A stretch of 64,000 nucleotides of DNA from Lutibacter sp. B1 (GTDB lineage: Bacteria; Bacteroidota; Bacteroidia; Flavobacteriales; Flavobacteriaceae). The notes below the pieces were generated by a model that saw only the letters and a program-made list of their open reading frames with translations, did not search any database and was not told the origin of the DNA. Within the stretch, counting starts at the first letter, position 1. Each line of letters starts with the position of its first letter. Both the position numbers and the translations under genes were made by a program. Positions 18,807-29,389 of the stretch are shown piece after piece. The DNA is taken from the NCBI RefSeq assembly GCF_012524075.1, contig NZ_JAAZUI010000008.1:1-64000 (forward strand), written 5' to 3'.

Positions 18807-21593
18807 ATGAAAAAATTATTAAGTGTTGTTTTTGCGCTTTTTATAACTTCTGCAATGGTTGCCCAAACCACAGTTTCCGGCTCTGTTAAAGAAGCAAGAA
18901 CTGGCCTGCCAATTCCTGGAGCCAATATTAAAATTATTGGAAAATCTATAGGAACTACAACAGATTTTGATGGCAATTTTGCATTAAAAGTAATTCAAAA
19001 CCCACCTTTTATAATAGAGGTTTCTTTAATTGGTTATTCTTCAACAAAAGTTGAAATATCTCAAAATAACCAAACATTAAATATATCTCTTGATGAGTCG
19101 GCAACAGCATTAGACGAAGTAGTTGTTTCTGCTTCAAGAACTCCGGAACGTATTTTAGAATCTCCTGTTACAATTGAAAGAATGGATGTTAAGGAAATTA
19201 AAAATACATCTTCACCTTCTTTTTATGACGGACTGGAAAACTTAAAAGGTGTTGATATAAATACAAGTAGTTTTACATTTAAATCGGTTAATACACGTGG
19301 TTTTGCAACTATTGCAAATTCACGTTTTATGCAATTGGTTGACGGTATGGATAATTCATCTCCAGCGCTAAACTTTAATCTTGGTAATTTATTGGGAATG
19401 TCAGAGCTTGATGTGAATACGGTAGAATTACTTCCGGGAGCTTCTTCAGCTTTGTATGGAGCAAATGCTTTTAACGGAATATTATTTATGACAAGTAAAA
19501 ATCCTTTTGATTCTGAAGGTGTAAGTGTTTACGTAAAAACAGGTTTGACTTCTCAAAAAGCAGCCGGAGATAACGAATTTGTTGACACAGGTATTAGAAT
19601 GGCGTATAAATTCAGTGATAAATTTGCAGCAAAAGCATCTTTTTCATTTTTAAAAGGAACTGAATGGCACGCAAATGATTATAAAGATTATGAAAATCCG
19701 GGATTTGATAGAACTAATCCGGCTTATGATGGTTTAAATGTATATGGAGATGAGGTTTCTACAATGCTGGATTTTGATGCTCTTAGCGGATTGCCGGAAG
19801 GCACTTTAGGTTCGGCAACAGTTTCAAGAACTGGTTATAATGAAGAAGATTTAATGGATTATGATGCCCAAAGTGTTAAGGCAGATATAGCTTTACATTA
19901 CAGACCTCTTGCAAATGATTTTGAAATAATTTATAATGCAAAATTTGGTAAAGGAAGTACTATATACCAAGGTGCAAATAGATATACGCTTCAAAACTTT
20001 TTTATGCAACAGCATAAATTAGAATTTAGAAATGATAATTTCTTCATTAGAGGATATATTACAGGTGAAGACGCAGGGGATTCATACGATAGTCGTTTTG
20101 CAGCTATTAATGTAGGCAGAAGCTGGAAGTCAGACTCACAGTGGTTTACAGAATATGCTCAAACATACATCGGAGGGCGTTTAGGTCTTATACCGGGTTT
20201 ACCTGCTTTAGATGATGCAACAGCACATTCTGTAGCACGTCAAGCAGCACAAACAGGGGCTTTGGTTCCGGGAACTGCAGCTTTTAAGAATGCTTTTAAT
20301 GAAGTAATTTCTGACCCTAATTTAGCTACTGGTGCTAAGTTTCAAGATAATACAAAAATTTACCATTCAGATGCTAATTACAATTTTGCAGAATTAATTG
20401 ATTTTGCTGAAATTCAAATTGGAGGTTCTTGGAGACAGTACTCATTAGATTCTCAGGGAACTATTTTTACAGATTATGATGGAACAATTGATTATGATGA
20501 ATACGGTGCATATATGCAAATTCAAAAAAAGTTTGTTGATGACAGATTGAAATTTACAGGATCTATTCGTTATGATAAAGCTAAAAATTTTGATGGTAAT
20601 TATTCTCCAAGAATATCATTATCTTATTCATTAGGACAAGGAAAAACACGTAATTTAAGAGCTTCATTTCAAACCGGATTTAGAAATCCAACTACACAAG
20701 ATCAGTACATAGGTTTAGATGCTGGTTCAGCTATTTTAGTAGGTTCAGCACCTGATAATTTAGACAGGTATTTATCTTCTCCAATAGATGTTAGTGCAAC
20801 CGGGCAATCATTAGGTGTTCCAAGTACAGTTCAACTATCCGGTAGATTAGCTTATGAAAATGCATTTTCTTTATCATCTGTATTGGCAGGAAATCCGGAA
20901 AAATCAGATTTTGATTATGTAAAACCAGAGAAAGTAACTGCTTATGAAGTTGGATATAGAGCCGGTTTTGGTAAACTATCAATAGATGTTAGTGCATATT
21001 ATAATGATTATGAAGATTTTATTGGAGGTAAAACTGTGTTAGTGCCACTTTATGGGCAAGCAGATTTTTCTGATTTTGATCCTAATACAATGCCTGCTCC
21101 ACCGGCAGCAATAGCATTAAGCCAAGGAGATTATAAACCATTCTCAGTTTATACAAATTCATCAGCAGATATCTCATCGTATGGAGGAAGTTTAGGTATT
21201 TCAACAAGTATTTTAGGTAACTATAACCTAGGGTTAAATTATACTTATGCTAAACTTGATTTTGATCAAAGTACTGACCCTGATTATGAAGCAGGATTTA
21301 ACACGCCGGAACATAAAATAAAAGTTTCATTTGGAAATACGGATGTTATAGAAAACTTAGGGTTTAATATAAACTATAGATGGAGTGATGAATTTTTATG
21401 GGAATCATCATTTGTTGATACTATGGTAGATTCACGTTCAGTTGTTGATGCTCAAATTAATTATACAATTCCAAAATGGAAATCATTAATTAAAATTGGA
21501 GGTGCAAATATTGCAGGAAAAGAATATTATAGTGTGCCTGGTGTAGGGAAAATAGGTTCTCAGTATTATATTTCTTGGACATTAAATCCATAA
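18807..21593 (+). CDS. TonB-dependent outer-membrane receptor with CarboxypepD-like N-terminal domain
   Basis: A 928-residue receptor. Signal peptide MKKLLSVVFALFITSAMVAQ is followed by a carboxypeptidase-regulatory-like beta-sandwich (about residues 22-105, starting TVSGSVKEARTGLPIPGANI). A plug domain (about 110-230) includes LDEVVVSASRTPERI and VNTVELLPGASSALYGANAF. The rest is a beta-barrel ending in a typical aromatic strand (YYISWTLNP). It imports an unidentified ligand powered by TonB. No SusD partner follows, which makes a SusC-type glycan pair unlikely. It is 160 bp after the protease gene on the same strand, and a hairpin terminator follows it. Confidence 0.92.
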   Translation: MKKLLSVVFALFITSAMVAQTTVSGSVKEARTGLPIPGANIKIIGKSIGTTTDFDGNFALKVIQNPPFIIEVSLIGYSSTKVEISQNNQTLNISLDESATALDEVVVSASRTPERILESPVTIERMDVKEIKNTSSPSFYDGLENLKGVDINTSSFTFKSVNTRGFATIANSRFMQLVDGMDNSSPALNFNLGNLLGMSELDVNTVELLPGASSALYGANAFNGILFMTSKNPFDSEGVSVYVKTGLTSQKAAGDNEFVDTGIRMAYKFSDKFAAKASFSFLKGTEWHANDYKDYENPGFDRTNPAYDGLNVYGDEVSTMLDFDALSGLPEGTLGSATVSRTGYNEEDLMDYDAQSVKADIALHYRPLANDFEIIYNAKFGKGSTIYQGANRYTLQNFFMQQHKLEFRNDNFFIRGYITGEDAGDSYDSRFAAINVGRSWKSDSQWFTEYAQTYIGGRLGLIPGLPALDDATAHSVARQAAQTGALVPGTAAFKNAFNEVISDPNLATGAKFQDNTKIYHSDANYNFAELIDFAEIQIGGSWRQYSLDSQGTIFTDYDGTIDYDEYGAYMQIQKKFVDDRLKFTGSIRYDKAKNFDGNYSPRISLSYSLGQGKTRNLRASFQTGFRNPTTQDQYIGLDAGSAILVGSAPDNLDRYLSSPIDVSATGQSLGVPSTVQLSGRLAYENAFSLSSVLAGNPEKSDFDYVKPEKVTAYEVGYRAGFGKLSIDVSAYYNDYEDFIGGKTVLVPLYGQADFSDFDPNTMPAPPAAIALSQGDYKPFSVYTNSSADISSYGGSLGISTSILGNYNLGLNYTYAKLDFDQSTDPDYEAGFNTPEHKIKVSFGNTDVIENLGFNINYRWSDEFLWESSFVDTMVDSRSVVDAQINYTIPKWKSLIKIGGANIAGKEYYSVPGVGKIGSQYYISWTLNP

Positions 21594-21611
21594 AACAATA
21601 TATTTATTTTG

Positions 21612-21645
21612 GAAACGCTCTAAATTTTAGGGCGTTTCTTTTTTA
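21612..21645 (+). terminator. Rho-independent terminator after the TonB receptor
   Basis: Stem GAAACGCTCTAAA pairs with TTTAGGGCGTTTC with one G-U wobble, followed by a run of T's. It separates the receptor from atpD. Confidence 0.85.
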
Positions 21646-21685
21646 AAAAAAATGCTATTTCTTTTTAAAAATTAAATCAAAAAAC

Positions 21686-21693
21686 TATCTTTG
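21686..21693 (+). promoter_or_regulatory. -7 promoter element before atpD
   Basis: TATCTTTG matches TAnnTTTG exactly, 62 bp upstream of the atpD ATG. No TTG sits at the usual -33 distance, so only the -7 element is supported. Confidence 0.45.
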
Positions 21694-21743
21694 CTCCTTA
21701 AAAATTGAGACTTATCTCAAAAGATTAAACACCTAAAAAATAA

Positions 21744-23267
<1,524 letters not shown>

Positions 23268-23316
23268 ATTTATATCTTAATCTTGTTTTTAAGGCAGGAA
23301 TTACAATTAAAATAGT

Positions 23317-23595
23317 ATGATTTTAGAAATAGTAACACCAGAAGCAACTTTGGTTAACACAGAAGTAGATTCAGTATTAGTTCCCGGAATTAATGGAGAA
23401 TTTCAAATGTTAAATAATCACGCTCCTATTGTTTCATTGTTAGTTAATGGTAATGTAAAATTCAAAGGTTCTAAAATAAAAATTAAAGAGCAATTTGAAG
23501 ATAAATTTAAAAACAATAAAGGTGAATTTATTTTACCAATAAAAAGTGGCACTATTGAAATGAAAGGAAATAAAGTAATTATACTTGCCGATTAG
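23317..23595 (+). CDS. atpC: F1F0 ATP synthase subunit epsilon
   Basis: A 92-residue epsilon subunit consisting of the N-terminal beta-sandwich only (MILEIVTPEATLVNTEVDSV, then VPGINGEFQMLNNHAPIVSL). The C-terminal inhibitory helical hairpin of longer homologues is absent, as is common in Bacteroidota. It joins the central stalk of F1 and follows atpD in one transcript. A strong hairpin (23618-23652) ends the transcript. Confidence 0.93.
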   Translation: MILEIVTPEATLVNTEVDSVLVPGINGEFQMLNNHAPIVSLLVNGNVKFKGSKIKIKEQFEDKFKNNKGEFILPIKSGTIEMKGNKVIILAD

Positions 23596-23617
23596 TTTCT
23601 GAAAATAAAAGTTATCT

Positions 23618-23652
23618 AAAAAAAATCCTCGTATCATACGAGGATTTTTTTT
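23618..23652. terminator. Bidirectional terminator after atpC
   Basis: Nine G+C-containing pairs (TCCTCGTAT with ATACGAGGA, single-base loop at 23635) are extended by eight A-T pairs, giving an A-run before and a T-run after the stem. It fits termination in both directions. Confidence 0.88.
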
Positions 23653-23723
23653 TAAGATATTTCACTTTTTGAAAGTATTTATAAGCGTGAGTTTGATTAG
23701 AACAGTTAATTCTATTATTTTTT

Positions 23724-23749
23724 GTCATTACTGAGAAGGCAAATCTTTT
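23724..23749 (+). repeat. Degenerate REP-like element, copy B1
   Basis: GTCATTACTGAGAAGGCA followed by AATCTTTT aligns with the leuS copy at 33901, with three substitutions in the left part and a 2-base gap. The hairpin is decayed. With B2 it makes a facing pair in the atpC-rseP intergenic region, which otherwise holds only the terminator. Confidence 0.5.
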
Positions 23750-23761
23750 AAAATATAAAGG

Positions 23762-23789
23762 ATTAGATTCCTGCTTTCGCAGGAATACC
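23762..23789 (-). repeat. REP-like element, copy B2 (inverted)
   Basis: On the minus strand: arm TTCCTGC, loop GAAA, arm GCAGGAA, tail TCTAAT. The arms are identical to those of the copy inside leuS. The foot is GGTA rather than GTCA. Confidence 0.7.
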
Positions 23790-23882
23790 AGGTTCTTAAC
23801 CAACCAAAAATATGTCTAATTAATTATCAGATATATTTAAATTGAATGGGTTCATGTTATAACTAATTATATCTTACAATTA

Positions 23883-25202
23883 CTATTTAGTAAATAGTTT
23901 TACAATATCATTACCATTAGCTAAAATAAGTAAGGCAATTAATATGATAAAGCCTGTTATTTGAGCATATTCTAAAAATTTGTCATTAGGTTTTCTTCCG
24001 GTAACCATTTCATATAAAGTAAATACAACATGTCCGCCATCTAAAGCAGGAATCGGTAATAAATTCATAAATCCTAACATAATAGATAAAAAGGCTGTGA
24101 TACTCCAAAAAGCTCTCCAACTCCATGAAGGTGGAAAAATATTTCCAATTGCTATAAAACCTCCGATACTTTTAGCTCCTTTTTTGGTAAAAACATATTT
24201 AAATTGTGTAATATAATCTTTTAGTGTCCATATTGCTAAAGAATTTCCTATAGTGATACTTTCTAAAAATGTATATTGTTTATGTTGAATATTTAAATCA
24301 TTTTCTTTATTAGGGGCAACACCAATTTTTTTATCGTTTCCTGCTTTAAGAGTGATATTTTTATTTTCATTACCTCTGTTTAAGGTAATAGTAAACTCTT
24401 TATCGTTTGAATTAACTACAGAAGATGTAAATTCATGCCAGTAAGAAATAGGTTTATTATTAAAAGCTACTATTTTGTCATTTTTTAATAAGCCTGCTTT
24501 TTCTGCAGGTGAATTGGTAACAACGGTATCAATTACAGGGCTCACTCTTGGTATAAAAGGCTCCATTATACCATTTTGCCACATAATCTCGCCAATATTT
24601 TCAGGAATATTAATTGTTTCAACAGTTCCATCTTCATGTAAAACTTCTAATGAATTGATATCTCTTAGAAATAAATATTTATTGATATCGGTAACATCTT
24701 CAGGTTCTTCACCATTAAATTTTAAAATTTTATCACCGTCTTTAAAACCATATTCTTTAAAAGTTTCGTTTACTGCAAATCCATTTTTTACATCGTTCGG
24801 TTTTACAAAATTAATTCCCCAAACAAAGGTTATCATTATGTAAATTAAAATACCTAAAATAAAATTCACAGTAACACCACCTAACATAATAATTAATCGT
24901 TGCCAAGCGGGTTTAGATCTAAATTCCCATGGTTGCGCCGGTTGTTTCAATTGTTCGGTATCCATACTTTCGTCAATCATACCGGCAATTTTCACATAAC
25001 CACCTAACGGTATCCATCCAATACCATAAACAGTTTCACCTATTTTCTTTTTAAATAAAGAGAATTTATAATCAAAAAATAAGTAGAATTTTTCAACACG
25101 TGTTTTAAATATTTTTGCAGGTATAAAATGCCCTAATTCATGCAGTACAATTAAAAATGATAAACTTAAAATGAACTGAGATGCCTTTATTAAAATTTCC
25201 AT
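23883..25202 (-). CDS. rseP: Site-2 intramembrane zinc metalloprotease
   Basis: A 439-residue RseP/S2P-type protease that cuts membrane-spanning substrates such as anti-sigma factors. The HELGH zinc motif at residues 21-25 sits in the first membrane helix. A PDZ-like domain occupies the middle (about 205-275, SPAEKAGLLKNDKIVAFNN). The third metal ligand lies in NLLPIPALDGGH (about 387-398), followed by the last membrane helix. Length is normal. A minus-strand TACATTTG -7 box is at 25230-25237. Confidence 0.94.
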   Translation of the reverse strand: MEILIKASQFILSLSFLIVLHELGHFIPAKIFKTRVEKFYLFFDYKFSLFKKKIGETVYGIGWIPLGGYVKIAGMIDESMDTEQLKQPAQPWEFRSKPAWQRLIIMLGGVTVNFILGILIYIMITFVWGINFVKPNDVKNGFAVNETFKEYGFKDGDKILKFNGEEPEDVTDINKYLFLRDINSLEVLHEDGTVETINIPENIGEIMWQNGIMEPFIPRVSPVIDTVVTNSPAEKAGLLKNDKIVAFNNKPISYWHEFTSSVVNSNDKEFTITLNRGNENKNITLKAGNDKKIGVAPNKENDLNIQHKQYTFLESITIGNSLAIWTLKDYITQFKYVFTKKGAKSIGGFIAIGNIFPPSWSWRAFWSITAFLSIMLGFMNLLPIPALDGGHVVFTLYEMVTGRKPNDKFLEYAQITGFIILIALLILANGNDIVKLFTK

Positions 25203-25229
25203 ATATTTCTTTTCAAAAAACTAAAATCG

Positions 25230-25237
25230 CACAAATG
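25230..25237 (-). promoter_or_regulatory. -7 promoter element before rseP
   Basis: The minus strand reads TACATTTG, matching TAnnTTTG, 27 bp upstream of the rseP ATG. No clear -33 TTG at the right spacing. Confidence 0.45.
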
Positions 25238-25335
25238 TACGGTTTTAATAACAGTTGTAAAAACCAAACAATTAAGTTACTACTGGTTTTAACAAAGTTT
25301 TAATGGACATACTTAACTATAACAGCTAATTATAC

Positions 25336-25343
25336 TAAATTTG
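25336..25343 (+). promoter_or_regulatory. -7 promoter element before the SCO gene
   Basis: TAAATTTG matches the -7 consensus and lies 17 bp before the ATG at 25361, so the leader would be only about 10 nt. The -33 position lacks a TTG. Confidence 0.45.
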
Positions 25344-25360
25344 TGTTTTAATTTATCAAA

Positions 25361-26041
25361 ATGGATTTAAAATTTTTTAAAAAATCAGCTCCAACATTAA
25401 TCATCATGGGTATTTTCTCTGTGATTATGATTTATGCAATTTATACGTTATTAACTCCACAAAAAAAATTACCTGTTTATAATCCGGCAGATGTGAACCC
25501 TAAATTGGTAGATGAAAGTATAGTACATATTAGAAGAAATCATAAAGTAGCTGATTTTAAATTGATCAATCAAAATGGCGATACCATTACCCAAGAAAAC
25601 TATAAAGACAAAATTTATGTGGCAGATTTCTTTTTCACAAGATGCCTAACTATTTGTCCGGTTATGACCAATAATATTGGAAAACTACAAGAAGTTTTTA
25701 AAAATGATGATGATGTGATGTTTTTATCTCATTCGGTTACACCTGTAATAGACAGTGTATCAGTTTTAAGAGCGTATGCTAATGTTAAAGGTGTAATTGA
25801 TCAAAAATGGAATATTACAACAGGTGATAAAAAACATATATATAATTTGGCAAGAAAAAGCTATTTTGCAGTTTTAGATGAAGGAGATGGCGGATTACAA
25901 GATTTTATACATACAGAAAATTTTGTATTGGTAGATAAAAAACGTCAAATAAGAGGTTTTTATGACGGTACTGATAATGAAGATATTAAGCGTTTAATTA
26001 CTGATATTCGTATTTTGCAAAATGAATCTAAAGATAAATGA
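25361..26041 (+). CDS. SCO1/SenC-family copper chaperone/thioredoxin-like protein
   Basis: A 226-residue membrane-anchored protein. A single N-terminal helix (about residues 11-31) is followed by a periplasmic thioredoxin fold. The copper site is complete: Cys95 and Cys99 in RCLTICPVM and His184 in DFIHTENFVL. The family delivers copper to the CuA centre of cytochrome oxidase. No oxidase genes are adjacent, but a heme A synthase begins at the right end of the window. It is followed 67 bp later by feoA, which has its own promoter. Confidence 0.92.
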   Translation: MDLKFFKKSAPTLIIMGIFSVIMIYAIYTLLTPQKKLPVYNPADVNPKLVDESIVHIRRNHKVADFKLINQNGDTITQENYKDKIYVADFFFTRCLTICPVMTNNIGKLQEVFKNDDDVMFLSHSVTPVIDSVSVLRAYANVKGVIDQKWNITTGDKKHIYNLARKSYFAVLDEGDGGLQDFIHTENFVLVDKKRQIRGFYDGTDNEDIKRLITDIRILQNESKDK

Positions 26042-26054
26042 TATTTATCATAGT

Positions 26055-26069
26055 TTAGAATCATTCTAA
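26055..26069. promoter_or_regulatory. Palindromic operator at the feoAB promoter
   Basis: TTAGAAT, C, ATTCTAA is a perfect 15-bp palindrome lying just upstream of the -7 box (26075-26082), where a repressor would block RNA polymerase. Its half-site TTAGA...TCTAA matches the operator of the DtxR-ZIP operon at 30075-30098, with a spacer of 5 rather than 4. Control by the DtxR-type regulator is inferred. Confidence 0.5.
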
Positions 26070-26074
26070 TTTAC

Positions 26075-26082
26075 TATATTTG
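26075..26082 (+). promoter_or_regulatory. -7 promoter element of feoAB
   Basis: TATATTTG is a full match to TAnnTTTG, 27 bp before the feoA ATG. A palindrome covers the region immediately upstream. Confidence 0.5.
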
Positions 26083-26108
26083 CTCATTATTTATAATTAT
26101 TCTTAATA

Positions 26109-26333
26109 ATGAGTGATACAATAGCTAGTTTACAAATTGGAGAAAAAGGTTTTATTGAACACCTTTGCTTAGAAAATATTCCATTAAAATTACTTGAAAT
26201 GGGGTGTTTACCAGGAATTGAAGTTCAATTAATTCAAAAAGCGCCAATGAAAGATCCGTTATATATTAAAGTTAATGGTAGCCATTTAGCTATTAGAAAA
26301 GAAACTGCCGAAAAAATAACTATCGTAAAATAA
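26109..26333 (+). CDS. feoA: Ferrous iron transport protein FeoA
   Basis: A 74-residue cytoplasmic SH3-like protein (IASLQIGEKGFIEHL, then LLEMGCLPGIEVQLIQKAPM and the terminal KETAEKITIVK). It assists FeoB in ferrous iron uptake. The length is typical of a single-domain FeoA. It lies 10 bp upstream of feoB in one transcript with a third, 36-residue gene. A palindromic site at the promoter suggests metal-dependent repression. Confidence 0.93.
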   Translation: MSDTIASLQIGEKGFIEHLCLENIPLKLLEMGCLPGIEVQLIQKAPMKDPLYIKVNGSHLAIRKETAEKITIVK

Positions 26334-26343
26334 TTGAAAAGTA

Positions 26344-28452
26344 ATGAGTCATGACAAGGTCGTAAAAGTTGCTTTAATTGGAAATCCGAATACCGGAAAA
26401 ACATCATTGTTTAATCAGCTTACAGGTTTAAAACAAAAAGTAGGAAATTATCCGGGAATTACTGTTGACAAAAAGCAAGGAAAATGCAAAATTTCTGAAA
26501 ATTTAACAGCAGAAATAACTGATTTACCGGGTACATATAGTATCAATCCAACTTCTTTAGACGAAACAATAGTAATAGATACATTATTAGATGAAGAAAA
26601 TGAATTATATCCTGATTTAATTATTGTTGTTGCAGAAGTTGAAAATTTAAAACGAAATTTACTTTTATTCTCTCAAATTAAAGATTTAAAAATTCCTACA
26701 ATATTGGTTATCAATATGGTTGACCAAATGGAAAGAAAAGGAATTAATATTGATATAAAACAACTTGAAGAAAAACTAAATACAAAAGTTGTTTTAATAA
26801 GCGCAAGAAAAAATACCGGAATTGATCAATTGAAATCTATCATTTCAGATTATCAAAAATTAGATACTACACCGGTAGTCAACATTTCAGAAAAAATAGA
26901 TAAAGATTATTTTACCAAATTAAAAAGTGCTTTTAAAGAATTTCCTTTATATAAATCGTGGTTATTAATTACTCAAAATAAAGAATATGAGTTTTTAAAC
27001 GATGATCAAAAACAATTGGTTTTAAAATTTAGGGAAGATGTTAATTGTATAAAAAGATATCAGCATAAAGAAACTATTTTTCGATATCAAGTAATTCATG
27101 AAATTTTAAAAGAAACTTATAAGGTTGACAAAAGTCAAGCAACCGACCTGCGTTCAAAACTTGATAAAATTTTAACTCATAAAATATTTGGATACATCAT
27201 ATTTGCAGCTATAATGCTGCTTATTTTTCAGGCAATTTTTGAATGGGCAAGTTTGCCAATGGATTTAATTGATGGTGTTTTTGCCAATTTAAGTGAGTTT
27301 GTTAAAAATAATATGGCGCCTGGTGCTTTTACCAATTTAATTGCTGAAGGAATTATTCCCGGTATTGGTGGTGTTGTTATATTTATTCCGCAGATAGCAA
27401 TTTTGTTTTTATTTATTTCCATATTAGAAGAAACGGGTTATATGAGTCGTGTGGTATTTTTAATGGATAAAATAATGAGAAGATTTGGAATGAGCGGTAA
27501 AAGTATTATTCCATTAATTTCAGGAACAGCTTGTGCTATACCTGCTATTATGGCTTCTCGAAATATTAGTAGTTGGAAAGAGCGCTTAATAACTATTTTA
27601 GTTGTTCCGTTTACAACCTGCTCTGCTCGTTTACCGGTTTATGCTATTTTAATTGCATTAATTATTCCTGCAAAACGGGTATGGGGTATTTTTAATTTAC
27701 AAGGCTTAACCTTAATGGCGTTGTATTTACTAGGTTTTACCGCAGCAATAATGTCTGCAATTTTGTTAAATAATGTATTAAAAATAAAAAATAAAAGTTT
27801 GTTTGTAATTGAAATGCCAAATTATAAATTACCTTCTTTAAAAAATATATTTTATGAAGTTGTAGAAAAAACAAAAGCATTTATTTTTGGAGCCGGTAAA
27901 ATAATTTTAGCACTTTCAATAGTATTATGGTTTTTAGCTTCAAACGGTTCATCAAATTATACAAATGCCGAAAAAATAGTTACTTCCACTAAAGAGAATC
28001 AAAATTTATCGGAACAAGCTCTTCAAAAAAAGATTGTCGCTTTTAAATTAGAAAATTCTTATATTGGAGTAATGGGTAAAACTATAGAGCCTGTTATAAA
28101 ACCTTTGGGTTATGATTGGAAAATAGGAATTGCTTTAATTAGTTCTTTTGCTGCGCGTGAAGTTTTTGTAGGTGCATTGGCAACTATATATAGTGTTGGA
28201 AGTGATGAAGATACAGGAACTATTAAGCAGCGAATGGCTGCTGAGGTAAATTCTGAAACCGGTGAAAAACGCTTTAATTTGGCAACAGGAATGTCTTTAT
28301 TAATGTTTTATGCTTTTGCAATGCAATGTATTGGAACATTGGCAATTGTTAAAAGAGAAACTAAAAGTTGGAAATGGCCTATTTTACAATTGGTAGGTAT
28401 GGGAATTTTGGCATATATTTCAGCGTACATAACTTTTATAATTTTTAAGTGA
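26344..28452 (+). CDS. feoB: Ferrous iron transporter FeoB
   Basis: A 702-residue Fe2+ permease. The N-terminal G domain has G1 GNPNTGKTS (residues 13-21), G3 DLPGTYS and G4 NMVD. A helical spacer is followed by a membrane part with two Gate motifs; one is around ISGTACAIPAIMASR and the other near ISSFAAREVFVGAL. The family imports ferrous iron across the inner membrane, with GTP/ATP hydrolysis gating transport. The TGA stop overlaps the next ATG by one base (TGATG). Confidence 0.96.
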   Translation: MSHDKVVKVALIGNPNTGKTSLFNQLTGLKQKVGNYPGITVDKKQGKCKISENLTAEITDLPGTYSINPTSLDETIVIDTLLDEENELYPDLIIVVAEVENLKRNLLLFSQIKDLKIPTILVINMVDQMERKGINIDIKQLEEKLNTKVVLISARKNTGIDQLKSIISDYQKLDTTPVVNISEKIDKDYFTKLKSAFKEFPLYKSWLLITQNKEYEFLNDDQKQLVLKFREDVNCIKRYQHKETIFRYQVIHEILKETYKVDKSQATDLRSKLDKILTHKIFGYIIFAAIMLLIFQAIFEWASLPMDLIDGVFANLSEFVKNNMAPGAFTNLIAEGIIPGIGGVVIFIPQIAILFLFISILEETGYMSRVVFLMDKIMRRFGMSGKSIIPLISGTACAIPAIMASRNISSWKERLITILVVPFTTCSARLPVYAILIALIIPAKRVWGIFNLQGLTLMALYLLGFTAAIMSAILLNNVLKIKNKSLFVIEMPNYKLPSLKNIFYEVVEKTKAFIFGAGKIILALSIVLWFLASNGSSNYTNAEKIVTSTKENQNLSEQALQKKIVAFKLENSYIGVMGKTIEPVIKPLGYDWKIGIALISSFAAREVFVGALATIYSVGSDEDTGTIKQRMAAEVNSETGEKRFNLATGMSLLMFYAFAMQCIGTLAIVKRETKSWKWPILQLVGMGILAYISAYITFIIFK

Positions 28453-28562
28453 TGCAACAAATTTTAGTATACATAGCATTGGTGATTGCAATTATATTTT
28501 TAGTAAAAAAGTACTTTTTTACTAAAAAGAAAGGTAGTTGTGGTACAAATTGTAATTGTTAA
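28452..28562 (+). CDS. FeoB-associated Cys-rich membrane protein (36 aa)
   Basis: This small frame starts inside the feoB stop codon (TGATG). It encodes MQQILVYIALVIAIIFLVKK, one membrane helix, then a basic segment and a cysteine-rich tail GSCGTNCNC. The size, position and cysteine tail match the FeoB-associated Cys-rich membrane protein family, thought to serve as a third component of the ferrous iron transporter. The stop lies 2 bp from the end of the convergent ZIP gene. Confidence 0.8.
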   Translation: MQQILVYIALVIAIIFLVKKYFFTKKKGSCGTNCNC

Positions 28563-28563
28563 A

Positions 28564-29385
28564 TTATCCTAAACCAACATCTAAAGACATCATAATTATA
28601 AAGCCACCAATAAAGCCAAGAGTTGCCACATCGGTATATTTATCTTGCTGAGTTTCAGGAATAACCTCTTCAACTACAACAAATAACATGGCTCCGGCAG
28701 CAAAAGCTAACGCATAAGGTAAAATAGGTTGAAAAGCAATAACTGCCCATGCACCTATAACGGCAGCAATAGGTTCTACAATAGCTGAAGCTTGTCCATA
28801 CATAAAACTTTTAAATCTGCTAACCCCTTGTCTTCTAATAGGCATGGAAACAGCAAATCCTTCAGGAAAATTTTGTAAGCCAATACCAATAGCAAGTGCA
28901 ACAGCACCACCAATAGTGGCTCCATCAAAACCGGCAGCTACACCTCCAAAAAGCACTCCAACGGCTAAACCTTCCGGTATATTGTGTAAGGTAATAGCTA
29001 GTACCAATAACGTAGTTCTATGCCAAGGTGTTTTTACACCTTCTTTTTCTGATTCTTTAAAATTTAAATGTAAATGAGGTAAAATTTTGTCTAATCCAAA
29101 TAGAAATAATGCTCCAAGAGAGAACCCTACTACAGCAGGAATTACTTTTGTAAACCCTTCTCCCGGACTCATTTCTATTCCGGGAGCTAATAAGCTCCAA
29201 AAGCTGGCAGCTACCATAACACCACCTGTAAAACCTAGCATTCCATCTAAAAGTGCTCTGTTCATCCCTTTAAATAAAAATACAAGAGCAGCACCTAATG
29301 CTGTTAATCCCCATGTAAATAAAGTAGCGTAAAATGCTGCTAAAATTGGATTTATACTTTCAAAATAGTTAATTATTTGCTCCAT
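28564..29385 (-). CDS. ZIP-family metal transporter (GufA-like)
   Basis: A 273-residue transporter with about eight membrane helices. The metal site is HNIPEGLAVG (about residues 134-143) in helix IV, and a second NFPEGFAVSMPI follows in helix V. The family imports divalent cations such as Zn2+, Fe2+ or Mn2+; which one is not evident. The gene follows the DtxR-type regulator by 4 bp, so it is almost certainly co-transcribed and controlled by it. Confidence 0.92.
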   Translation of the reverse strand: MEQIINYFESINPILAAFYATLFTWGLTALGAALVFLFKGMNRALLDGMLGFTGGVMVAASFWSLLAPGIEMSPGEGFTKVIPAVVGFSLGALFLFGLDKILPHLHLNFKESEKEGVKTPWHRTTLLVLAITLHNIPEGLAVGVLFGGVAAGFDGATIGGAVALAIGIGLQNFPEGFAVSMPIRRQGVSRFKSFMYGQASAIVEPIAAVIGAWAVIAFQPILPYALAFAAGAMLFVVVEEVIPETQQDKYTDVATLGFIGGFIIMMSLDVGLG

Positions 29386-29389
29386 AACA

